Shown here in pieces: positions 1 through 6,948 of a DNA stretch of 64,000 bases. This DNA comes from JBGPOS01 sp041488155 (GTDB lineage: Bacteria; Chloroflexota; Dehalococcoidia; Tepidiformales; Tepidiformaceae): the NCBI GenBank assembly GCA_041488155.1, contig JBGPOS010000010.1, forward strand, positions 1 to 64,000, in the 5' to 3' direction. Every line of letters begins with the position of its first letter. Positions within the stretch are counted from its first letter, which is position 1. The translations under genes were made by a program, and so were the position numbers. The notes beneath the pieces were generated by a model. That model did no database searches and was not told the DNA's origin. It saw only the letters and a list, made by a program, of their open reading frames with translations.

Positions 1-1195
1 ACTTCTGCAGGATGTTGATGGTGCAGGCCGAGCAGAGGCCGATGACGTGGGCCAATCCGACCTTGGAGCCTTCTACCTGCCGGCCGCCGGCCTGGCCGCG
101 CAGGTGGAAGACGATCTCGGCGATGTTGGCCACACCGGTGGCGCCGAGCGGATGGCCCTTGGAGAGCAGCCCGCCGCTGGCGTTGACCACGGCTGTGGTT
201 GACGGCTTGTAGGTCTTGTCCTGGAACGGGGCGACGTCTTCCTGGTACTTGGTCGGGATCTTGTTCCCGATCCAGGGCGCCCCGCTGGCGACGTGCTTTG
301 CGGCTTCGCCTTCACCGCAGAGACCGAGGTTCTCGTAGTGCAGAAGCTCGGCGGTCGCGAAGCAGTCATGCAGCTCGACCTGGCTGAGGTCTTTGGGGCC
401 GATCCCGGCCTGTTCGTAGGCGATCTTGGCCGCGTTCTTGGTCAGGGTGTTGATATCGGGAAGAGTGAGGTCCCGATCGCTGAAGGGGTCGCTGGTGAGG
501 ACGCTGGCAGCAACCTTGATGGGCTGGGTCGTGTACTGGCGGGCCTTGTCCATCGAGCAGAGGATGGCCGCGGCGGCGCCATCGCCGGTGGGGCAGCACA
601 TCAGCAGTGTGTTGGGGTAGGCGATCGTGCGGCCCTGCATGACTTCGTCAAGCGGCGATTCCTTCTGGTATTGCGCCAGGGGGTTCGCGGTGCTGTGGAA
701 GTGGTTCTTGACGCTGGCGAGCGCGAAGTGCTCTTGCTGGGTGCCGTAGGCGCGCATGTGCTCCATGCCGGCCATTCCGAAGACGGCTGGCATCATGTAG
801 GAGCCGACGCGGCCTTCGAGGCTGGTGGCCTGATCGCCGCGGGAGCCGAGGAGGCCCTGCTTGCCCATCTGTTCGCTGCCGATGGCCATGACGATGTCGT
901 AGGCGCCGGAAGCAACGGCGAAGTAGGCTTCGCGGAAGGCCGTCGAGCCGGTCGCGCAGGCATTGGCGACGTTGACGACGGGGATGCCGGTCTGGCCCAT
1001 CTGCTGGAGGATGCGCTGACCGGAGCCGCTGGTAGCGTAGAGATTGCCGCTGTAGAGCGACTCGATCTCCTTCATCTGGACGCCGCCATCCTTGAGGGCG
1101 TCGATGCCTGCCTGGGCGGCGAGCTGGGCGACGTCCCGGTCGGGATACCGGCCGAACTTGATCATTGAAACACCGATGACTGCTACTTCTCGCAT
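1..1195 (-). CDS. Thiolase, SCP-x/lipid-transfer type (3' end off window)
   Basis: This is a thiolase-superfamily protein of the SCP-x type, which cleaves or condenses acyl-CoA substrates. About 398 residues are visible and the frame is still open at base 1, so the C-terminus is missing, probably by only a few residues because the late LCSACTI block is already present. The nucleophilic cysteine is at about residue 80 in NACATGS. The other thiolase blocks follow: ELHDCF near residue 300 and GGLLSKGHPLGATG near 345. The ATG at 1195 follows a GGAGGA ribosome site. A DUF35 gene lies just upstream on the same strand, the usual partner of this thiolase class. The substrate cannot be told from sequence; lipid or steroid side-chain degradation is possible. 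Confidence 0.9.
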   Translation of the reverse strand, partial: MREVAVIGVSMIKFGRYPDRDVAQLAAQAGIDALKDGGVQMKEIESLYSGNLYATSGSGQRILQQMGQTGIPVVNVANACATGSTAFREAYFAVASGAYDIVMAIGSEQMGKQGLLGSRGDQATSLEGRVGSYMMPAVFGMAGMEHMRAYGTQQEHFALASVKNHFHSTANPLAQYQKESPLDEVMQGRTIAYPNTLLMCCPTGDGAAAAILCSMDKARQYTTQPIKVAASVLTSDPFSDRDLTLPDINTLTKNAAKIAYEQAGIGPKDLSQVELHDCFATAELLHYENLGLCGEGEAAKHVASGAPWIGNKIPTKYQEDVAPFQDKTYKPSTTAVVNASGGLLSKGHPLGATGVANIAEIVFHLRGQAGGRQVEGSKVGLAHVIGLCSACTINILQK

Positions 1196-1231
1196 GATTC
1201 CTCCTTCGTGGATGCGCGAGGGGGCGCTGCC

Positions 1232-1660
1232 CTAGACTGGCTTGAACTTGTAGGCGACGTAGGAATTGCCTTCCCTGTCTTCGGATACCTTTTCGGTGAA
1301 CATCTTGACCTTCATCCCGAACTTGACGTTTTCGGGCTTGGGTTCGACGCCAACGATGTTGGTGTTGACGGACACTCCATCGGGCAGGTCGACGATCGCG
1401 GCTATGTAGGGCGCCTCCACGTAGGGGGTCGCCTGGTGGATGATCGAGTAGACGTAGATTTCGCCGTGGTCGCTGAGGCGGACAGATTCGAACGGTCCTT
1501 TGCTGCTGCACTTAGAACAGAAGAGCCGGGGACCGAGGTAGAGGGTCTTGCAGCCCGTGCAGCGGCTCCCGTTCAGGTAATCCTTCTCGCGGCTCTCGCC
1601 GAGGGTGAGGTGCGGCACGAGCGGCCGAAGCTCGGGTGCGGCGGTTGCGTTCTGGGTCAA
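1232..1660 (-). CDS. DUF35 OB-fold / zinc-ribbon acyl-CoA-associated protein
   Basis: The 142-residue product has a rubredoxin-like zinc ribbon (CTGC about 35 residues in, then CSKC) followed by an OB-fold that ends in VAYKFKPV. This is the DUF35 layout. DUF35 proteins bind SCP-x-type thiolases and act as an accessory CoA-binding subunit. The start chosen is the TTG at 1660, because AAGGAGGAGT at 1665-1674 sits just upstream; the longer open frame has no ribosome site. It precedes the thiolase in the same direction with a gap of 36 bases, so the two are likely co-transcribed and form one complex. Confidence 0.88.
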   Translation of the reverse strand: MTQNATAAPELRPLVPHLTLGESREKDYLNGSRCTGCKTLYLGPRLFCSKCSSKGPFESVRLSDHGEIYVYSIIHQATPYVEAPYIAAIVDLPDGVSVNTNIVGVEPKPENVKFGMKVKMFTEKVSEDREGNSYVAYKFKPV

Positions 1661-1782
1661 GCGGACTCCTCCTTCACGCGGTGCGTAACACGTGTCCTGG
1701 CGGAGTTCCGCGCAGCAAGCTAACCCCGCCACGGGGCAAATGCGCAGCAATTGTGATTCCGGGACCTGAGGGCGTCAACACG

Positions 1783-2187
1783 TCACGGAGCAAGGATCGC
1801 GAGCTTCGGGAAGTAGCTTCGGTAGCGGCTCGCGTCGCGGGTGAGAAGTTGCATTCCCTCGACGGCCGCGTGCGCGCCGATGTAGAAATCCGGCAGAGGA
1901 GCGGAGCGCGTCCCGCCCGCTCGGCGATAGGCGAGGAAGCATCTACCGGCGGGAAAGGCAGCATCCCAGGGCAGCTCCAGGCGTTCCACGAACAGATCGG
2001 GGAGCGCCGCATCCAGCTCTTCTATGGTTTCGAAGTGGAGTGACACCTCCCCGCAAATGATCGGGTTGATAGCGAGCAGCGACTCTTCGGCCACGCGCTC
2101 GAGCGCGTCGGCGGACCAGCTCGCCCACGCGAGATCGTTTGTGAAGATGTCCAGCAGTACGTCGCTGTCGACGAGGACCGTCGCCAT
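1783..2187 (-). CDS. vapC: VapC-like PIN-domain ribonuclease toxin
   Basis: A 134-residue PIN-domain protein. The acidic metal-binding residues typical of the family are present: Asp8 in LVDSDVLLD, Glu47 in ICGEVS, Asp100 in PDFYIGAHA and Asp118 in TRDASRY. PIN toxins cut structured RNA, often initiator tRNA or rRNA. Its ATG overlaps the stop of the AbrB-type gene upstream by one base (TGATG), the standard antitoxin-toxin arrangement. The RNA target is unknown. Confidence 0.9.
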   Translation of the reverse strand: MATVLVDSDVLLDIFTNDLAWASWSADALERVAEESLLAINPIICGEVSLHFETIEELDAALPDLFVERLELPWDAAFPAGRCFLAYRRAGGTRSAPLPDFYIGAHAAVEGMQLLTRDASRYRSYFPKLAILAP

Positions 2188-2420
2188 CAGTCTCCCCGGG
2201 TGAGCGCCATGATCTCGTCGGTGGACAGCTTGCCGCTTCCTCTCCCTCGAAGGCGTCCAACGATGCTGCGGCCGCGCGACCGGCGGCCGGGAACCTTCCG
2301 CAACTGCACGGCACCGCCGACGACTTTGAACTCGACTTCGCTCTCTGGCAGCAGCCCCAACCTCTCGCGAATGTCCGCGGGGATGGTTACCTGACCTTTC
2401 GAGGATACTTTCATTCGCAT
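2187..2420 (-). CDS. vapB: AbrB/MazE-type antitoxin (VapB-like)
   Basis: A 77-residue protein opening with VSSKGQVTIPADIRERLGL, the swapped-hairpin AbrB DNA-binding motif. The C-terminal tail after about residue 50 (basic, ending MALTRGD) is the probable toxin-binding part. ATG codons at 2420 and 2414 are both possible; the further upstream frame adds residues not found in the family. It is expected to bind and neutralise the PIN toxin that follows and to repress their shared promoter. Confidence 0.87.
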   Translation of the reverse strand: MRMKVSSKGQVTIPADIRERLGLLPESEVEFKVVGGAVQLRKVPGRRSRGRSIVGRLRGRGSGKLSTDEIMALTRGD

Positions 2421-2610
2421 TGCGCCCGGACGGAATCTAACCATTCCTACTCTGACTTCCACGGCGGAGGCCCTCAACTCGCGGACGCGCCGCTATCTAA
2501 CCTCGGTTCCAGGTCAGCGCGAAAGGATCGTGAGGGTGGAGAACTGGCTGCGGCAGCGGTTCGCACGCAGGGCCAAGAGTTGCGAGAGGGTGGGGTATAC
2601 TGCGAGAGCC

Positions 2611-2853
2611 ATGCTCAGCAAGTACCTCGCGGCCGCCATGCACCGCGCGATGTATGACCTCCTCGCAGACGACAGCCAGTTCTACGCTGAAATCCCGGGC
2701 CTGGATGGCGTGTACGCCACCGGCACTACGCTCGAAGAGTGCCGCTACCAGCTAGCCGAAGTGCTCGAAGAGTGGGTCGTCCTGGGCATCTCGATGCACC
2801 ACCGGCTCCCACCAATCGACGGGATCGAAATCACGGTGGGGCAGGTCGCCTGA
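2611..2853 (+). CDS. hicB: HicB-like antitoxin
   Basis: An 80-residue type II HicB-fold protein. It shows the partial RNase-H-like HicB core: FYAEIPGLDGVYATG, then a helix with TLEECRYQLAEVLEEW, then a final strand GIEITVGQ. There is no separate C-terminal helix-turn-helix, so this is the short HicB form. The ATG at 2611 is chosen because the protein then begins MLSKYL; the upstream extension is unlike the family. The stop is directly followed by the GTG of hicA. Confidence 0.87.
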   Translation: MLSKYLAAAMHRAMYDLLADDSQFYAEIPGLDGVYATGTTLEECRYQLAEVLEEWVVLGISMHHRLPPIDGIEITVGQVA

Positions 2854-3072
2854 GTGCCGGGGCTGGCCCCCGTATCGAGGTCTGACTTCGTCCGCCGGAT
2901 GCGACAGCTCGGCTTTGAAGGGCCATTCTCGGGCGGCAAGCACCAATTCCTTGTTCGGGGAGAGAGCCGAATCCTGGTCCCGAATCCTCATCGCGGCGAC
3001 ATCAGCCCTGATCTTCTTGGGCGCATACTCAGGCAGGCCGGTGTGTCTTCTGAGGCATGGCTGGACCAGTGA
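2854..3072 (+). CDS. hicA: HicA-like mRNA interferase toxin
   Basis: A 72-residue HicA-fold protein. It has the helix RSDFVRRMRQLGFE followed by SGGKHQFLV, whose His30 is the catalytic residue of HicA toxins. The family's PNPHRGDIS segment and C-terminal helix (LLGRILRQAGVSSEAWL) also match. It starts at GTG immediately after the hicB stop. HicA cleaves mRNA and is neutralised by HicB. No residue loss is visible, so the toxin is probably functional. Confidence 0.88.
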   Translation: MPGLAPVSRSDFVRRMRQLGFEGPFSGGKHQFLVRGESRILVPNPHRGDISPDLLGRILRQAGVSSEAWLDQ

Positions 3073-3101
3073 CTCGCGCCGGTGACTCGGGTGCGCGACT
3101 C

Positions 3102-3131
3102 TTGACACCCCAAGCAGCGCCGGGCTACGTT
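3102..3131 (+). promoter_or_regulatory. Probable sigma-70-type promoter of the trp operon
   Basis: TTGACA at 3102-3107 is a perfect -35 box. TACGTT at 3126-3131, 18 bases further on, is a weak -10 box. A start of transcription near 3138-3140 would fall just upstream of the T-box stem I. Confidence 0.55.
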
Positions 3132-3144
3132 GTGCGACAACAAT

Positions 3145-3435
3145 TGAATATAGTGAGAAGCGTCGATCGGGAAGAGTAGCCCGTCAGGCGAGCCTCCAGA
3201 GAGCCGGGAACGGTGAGAGCCCGGCGGCAGCGCGACAGGTGAATGGGCCCGGGAGCTTCGGCTTCGAACCCGAAAGGTAAGTAGAAGCCGACGGAGTGGG
3301 CACCGTTAGCAGAGCCCAGGCCCTCCTGCCGTTGGCGCGAAGGGTGGCCGAAAAGAGTGCCTCGGCGCCTACGCACCGGGGAACAAAGGTGGCACCACGA
3401 GACCCCTCGTCCTTTGGCGAGGGGTTCTTTGTTTT
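3145..3435 (+). promoter_or_regulatory. T-box riboswitch leader of the trp operon
   Basis: The untranslated region holds the ordered T-box signatures. The stem I base with its S-turn is GATCGGGAAGAGTAG (3165-3179), followed by the AGAGAG bulge (3198-3203) and GGTGAGAGC (3212-3220). The distal GAATGGGCCCGGGAGC lies at 3241-3256. AGTAG ... ACGG ... CCGTTA (3280-3308) marks the stem II/III region, and the T-box proper is AGGTGGCACCACG (3387-3399). A terminator follows. Uncharged tRNA would bind stem I and the T-box bulge to form the antiterminator. The expected specifier site (3257-3268) contains TTC, not TGG, so the cognate tRNA is uncertain. Confidence 0.88.
3403..3435 (+). terminator. Rho-independent terminator of the T-box leader
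   Basis: CCCCTCG (3403-3409) pairs with CGAGGGG (3418-3424) around the loop TCCTTTGG, followed by TTCTTTGTTTT (3425-3435). It lies directly after the T-box sequence and 28 bases before trpB2, so it is the regulated terminator of the leader. Confidence 0.85.
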
Positions 3436-3462
3436 GGAAAAGGCACACCGGAGGCACGCACC

Positions 3463-4824
3463 ATGGGCACGACCAGGAAGTTTTTGCTCCCCGAATCCGA
3501 GATCCCGACGCACTGGTACAACATCTGCGCGGACCTGAAGAACCCGCCGGCGCCGCCTCTCCATCCCGCGACTCATCAGCCGGTCGGGCCAGAAGCGCTG
3601 GCGCCGCTCTTCCCGATGGAACTGATCAAGCAAGAGGTCAGTGCGGAGCGCTACATCGCGATTCCGGACGAGGTGCGCGAAATCTATCGTATTTGGCGGC
3701 CATCGCCCTTGATCCGCGCGACCGCCCTGGAGAAGGCGTTGGAGACGCCGGCGCACATCTACTACAAGTACGAGGGGGTCTCGCCCTCGGGCTCGCACAA
3801 ACCCAACACGGCGGTCGCGCAGGCCTACTACAACAAGCAGGAAGGCGTGAAGCGGATCGCGACCGAGACCGGCGCGGGGCAATGGGGCTCGTCGCTTGCC
3901 TTCGCCTGCAACATCTTCGGCATCGAAGCCAAGGTCTACATGGTCCGGATCTCGTACGACCAGAAACCGTACCGGCGGTCGATGATGCAGGTCTGGGGGA
4001 GCAACGTGGTGCCGAGCCCGAGCCCTGATACGAACGCGGGGCGGGCTGTGCTGAAGGCCGACCCGGAGAGCAACGGCTCGCTGGGGATCGCGATCAGCGA
4101 AGCGGTGGAAGACGCCGCGATGCGCGAGGACACCAAGTACTCCCTAGGCAGCGTCCTCAACCACGTCCTGCTGCACCAGACAGTGATCGGCCAGGAAGCG
4201 ATCAAGCAGATGGAGATGGCGGGCGAGTACCCGGATGTGGTGATCGGCTGTGCGGGGGGTGGATCCAACGCCGCGGGGCTGATCTTCCCTTTCATGAAGG
4301 ACAAGCTCGACGGCAAGCGTGAGACCCGGTTCCTGGCGGTTGAGCCTGCTTCGTGTCCGAGCCTGACGAAGGGCGAATACCGGTACGACTTCGGCGACAC
4401 CGCGGGCCTTACGCCGCTCATGAAGATGTACACGCTCGGCCACACGTTCATGCCGCCGGGGATCCACGCGGGCGGTTTGCGCTACCACGCGATGGCGCCG
4501 CTCATCTGCCAGCTCTATAGCGAGGGCTACCTCGAGGCGAAGGCCTATCCCCAGAACCCCTGCTTCGAGGCGGCGACCCTCTTCGCTCGAACGGAGGGAA
4601 TCATCCCGGCGCCCGAGAGCAGCCACGCGATCCGGGCGGCGATCGACGAGGCACTCGAGGCGAAGGAGGCCGGGCGAGGGCGCACCATCCTCTTCAACCT
4701 GAGCGGACACGGCCTGCTCGACCTCCAGGCGTACGACGACTATCTCGCCGGCCGGCTGATCGATGACCACTACCCGGCGGAGAAGGTCCGAGAAGCCATG
4801 AAGGGCCTGCCGGAGATACCGTGA
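3463..4824 (+). CDS. trpB2: Tryptophan synthase beta-like chain, TrpB2 type
   Basis: A 453-residue fold-type II PLP enzyme. The Schiff-base lysine is Lys113 in SGSHKPN, and the phosphate-binding loop is CAGGGSNAAG near 265. The long N-terminal extension and overall length (about 450 rather than 400) place it in the TrpB2 group, which condenses indole with serine and often works without a TrpA partner. The ATG follows GGAGG at 3450-3454. It is the first gene after the T-box. A second, conventional trpB lies at 14219 beside trpA, so this copy may salvage free indole. Confidence 0.95.
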   Translation: MGTTRKFLLPESEIPTHWYNICADLKNPPAPPLHPATHQPVGPEALAPLFPMELIKQEVSAERYIAIPDEVREIYRIWRPSPLIRATALEKALETPAHIYYKYEGVSPSGSHKPNTAVAQAYYNKQEGVKRIATETGAGQWGSSLAFACNIFGIEAKVYMVRISYDQKPYRRSMMQVWGSNVVPSPSPDTNAGRAVLKADPESNGSLGIAISEAVEDAAMREDTKYSLGSVLNHVLLHQTVIGQEAIKQMEMAGEYPDVVIGCAGGGSNAAGLIFPFMKDKLDGKRETRFLAVEPASCPSLTKGEYRYDFGDTAGLTPLMKMYTLGHTFMPPGIHAGGLRYHAMAPLICQLYSEGYLEAKAYPQNPCFEAATLFARTEGIIPAPESSHAIRAAIDEALEAKEAGRGRTILFNLSGHGLLDLQAYDDYLAGRLIDDHYPAEKVREAMKGLPEIP

Positions 4825-5498
4825 AGACGACGAAGGCATCTGCGAACCTCGAGTCGCGCATCCGCGGAGTGCTCGCGCGGCGTCCGATGCTCGAACATTC
4901 CTTCTACCGGGAATGGGGTGAAGGGGTACTGGCGACCGAGAGGCTGCGCCAGTTCGCTCGCCAGTACTATCACTTCGAAGCGGCCTTCCCGCGCTTCCTC
5001 AGCGCGATCCACGCTCGCAGTGACTCGCCCCGGGTGCGCCAGATCCTCCTGGAAAACCTCTGGGACGAGGAGCACGGGCCGAGGAATCATCCCGCGCTCT
5101 GGCTCGAGTTCGCGCGGGCACTGGGCGTGGGACCAGACGAAGTGATCCGGGCTCGGCTTCGGCCTGAGACCAGGGCGTTGATCGAGCATTTCGGGCGGGT
5201 CTCGCGCGAATCGGCTCCGGCGGAGGCGTTGGCGACGCTGTTCGCGTTCGAGGGCCAGGTCCCTGACATCGCCTGGCAGAACATCAAAGGGCTGAGCGAC
5301 AAGTACGGATTCAAGCCGAGCCAGTTCGAGTTCTTCTCCGTGCACCTCGTCTCCGACATTTCGCACGCGGGAGCAGAGATCGAAGCGATCGCGGAGAGTT
5401 GCGACGACGAAGACGCGGTGGTGGCCGCGACCGAGGCGGCCTGCGACTGCCTGCTTACTTTCCTGGACGGATGTTACGACTTGAAGGGAGCCGCCTGA
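4821..5498 (+). CDS. CADD-like heme-oxygenase-fold diiron enzyme
   Basis: A 225-residue helical protein of the TenA/PqqC/CADD superfamily. The metal ligands of Chlamydia CADD are all found at matching spacing: Glu78 and His85 (ENLWDEEH), Glu144 (FAFEGQVP), and His175, Asp179 and His182 (HLVSDISH). Candidate radical tyrosines are Tyr29, Tyr49 and Tyr50. CADD makes p-aminobenzoate by oxidising its own tyrosine, so a pABA or other small-molecule oxygenase role is possible here. GTG at 4821 overlaps the trpB2 stop. Its link to tryptophan metabolism is unknown; TenA- or PqqC-like chemistry is an alternative. Confidence 0.8.
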   Translation: MKTTKASANLESRIRGVLARRPMLEHSFYREWGEGVLATERLRQFARQYYHFEAAFPRFLSAIHARSDSPRVRQILLENLWDEEHGPRNHPALWLEFARALGVGPDEVIRARLRPETRALIEHFGRVSRESAPAEALATLFAFEGQVPDIAWQNIKGLSDKYGFKPSQFEFFSVHLVSDISHAGAEIEAIAESCDDEDAVVAATEAACDCLLTFLDGCYDLKGAA

Positions 5499-5947
5499 TG
5501 CCCGAGTTCGAATACCAGAACGTGGAAGCCTGGAACACGGCGATCAAGCTCGCGGCGGGGGTCGGCCGCTACAAGACGGGCTCGAACCTGAAGGCTTCGG
5601 CGGATGCGCAGCAGCACGCTTTCGAGCAAGCGGGACTCGCCTGTGCGCTCATCGCGGAAGGCAGCACGCGTGAAGGCCCGGGACAGGTCGGACTCTACCG
5701 CGATGCGCGGGGGGCTCTGGCCCAATGCCGGGCGTGGCTCCACATCCTTGCGGCGGTGACCAACGAACAGGACTCGGTCTTTGGCAACGAGCTTGACCTT
5801 GCCGAGCAGGCCGCGCGCCAGCTGAGCGCGATGCTCCGGGCGATCGACCGCGGCCCGGGGCAGGGATCGCGACCGCCGGTCCGGACCGCTGCTCCAATCT
5901 CTGGGCGGAATGTGCCGCCGCCCCGGCCGCACGGAGGGCCGCAATGA
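5498..5947 (+). CDS. Four-helix bundle protein (23S rRNA IVP / S23 family)
   Basis: A 149-residue protein. Residues 1-115 match the four-helix bundle family first seen in 23S rRNA intervening sequences: FEYQNVEAWNTAIKLA at the start, ALIAEGSTREGPGQ in the middle, and a third helix with CRAWLHILAAV. The last 30 residues are proline- and arginine-rich and look disordered. ATG at 5498 overlaps the preceding stop and follows GGGAG. The biochemical role of the family is not established. Here it is translationally coupled to trpS, whose ATG overlaps its stop. Confidence 0.75.
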   Translation: MPEFEYQNVEAWNTAIKLAAGVGRYKTGSNLKASADAQQHAFEQAGLACALIAEGSTREGPGQVGLYRDARGALAQCRAWLHILAAVTNEQDSVFGNELDLAEQAARQLSAMLRAIDRGPGQGSRPPVRTAAPISGRNVPPPRPHGGPQ

Positions 5948-6948
5948 TCGAACGCAAACGGATCCTCACGGGGATACGGCCGACGGGCGCCCTGCACCTC
6001 GGCCACTACGCGGGCGCGCTCGAAAACTGGGTGCGCCTGCAGAACGACTATGAGTGCTACTTCCTGATCGCGGACTACCAGGTCTCCGACTACGCGGACG
6101 ACATCGCCCGGGTACGAGAGTCGGTCTGGGAGGTGGCGCTGGACTGGCTGGCGGTCGGGCTGAACCCGGAGGGCGGCCACTTCGTCATCGAGAGCCTCGT
6201 GCCCGAGCACGCCGAGCTCACGCTCTGGCTCAGCTGGTTCTTGCCGCTCGGCAGACTTCAGCGGAACCCGACGCTGAAAGCCGAGATGGCGGACTTCGGC
6301 AAGAAGTCGGTTCCGGTCGCGTTCTTCACGTACCCGATTATGCAGGTGGCGAACATCCTGATGCCGCGCGCCCACCTGGTGCCAGTGGGCGAGGACCAGC
6401 TGCCCCACATCGAGCTCACGCGCGAAGTCGCCCGCAGCTTCAATCGCCAGTTCAAGGAGGTGTTCCCGGAACCGGAGGGACTCGTGGGTCGCGTCCCGCG
6501 GCTGGTGGGCATCGACGGCAAGGCGAAAATGAGCAAGTCCCTGAACAACGCGATCTACCTGAAGGACGACGCGGCGACGGTCACGGAAAAGGTCCGGCGG
6601 ATGTACACCGACCCGACCAGGCTTCGGGCGACGGACCCGGGCCACGTGGAGGAGAACCCAGTGTTCATGTACCACGACGCTTTCAATACCAATGTGCTCG
6701 AGGTCGCAGACCTCAAGGAGCGCTACGTCAAAGGGGCCGTGGGCGACATTGAGGTGAAGGCGAAGCTGGCGGTGGCCCTGAACGGCCTCCTCGACCCCAT
6801 CCGGGAGCGCCGCGCGAGGTACCAATCGAACATGAAGCTCGTGCGAGAGGCGCTTGAATACGGCACGAACCAGGGGCGCGCCATCGCGCAGGAGACGATG
6901 GGCATGGTGCGAGACGCCCTCGACCTTGATTACCTGGGGAAATACTGA
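5944..6948 (+). CDS. trpS: Tryptophanyl-tRNA synthetase
   Basis: A 334-residue class Ic aminoacyl-tRNA synthetase that charges tRNA-Trp. The HIGH-type motif is LHLGH at 17-21 in GIRPTGALHLGHY, and the KMSKS loop is intact at about residues 194-198. The length is normal. ATG overlaps the previous stop (ATGA) and its own stop overlaps the trpE ATG. Placing trpS in the biosynthetic operon ties tRNA charging to tryptophan supply. Confidence 0.97.
   Translation: MIERKRILTGIRPTGALHLGHYAGALENWVRLQNDYECYFLIADYQVSDYADDIARVRESVWEVALDWLAVGLNPEGGHFVIESLVPEHAELTLWLSWFLPLGRLQRNPTLKAEMADFGKKSVPVAFFTYPIMQVANILMPRAHLVPVGEDQLPHIELTREVARSFNRQFKEVFPEPEGLVGRVPRLVGIDGKAKMSKSLNNAIYLKDDAATVTEKVRRMYTDPTRLRATDPGHVEENPVFMYHDAFNTNVLEVADLKERYVKGAVGDIEVKAKLAVALNGLLDPIRERRARYQSNMKLVREALEYGTNQGRAIAQETMGMVRDALDLDYLGKY

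Noticed and set aside
3244..3246. TGG as the T-box specifier
   Set aside because: It is part of the conserved distal GAANNNNCCCGGGAGC segment of stem I, not the specifier loop.
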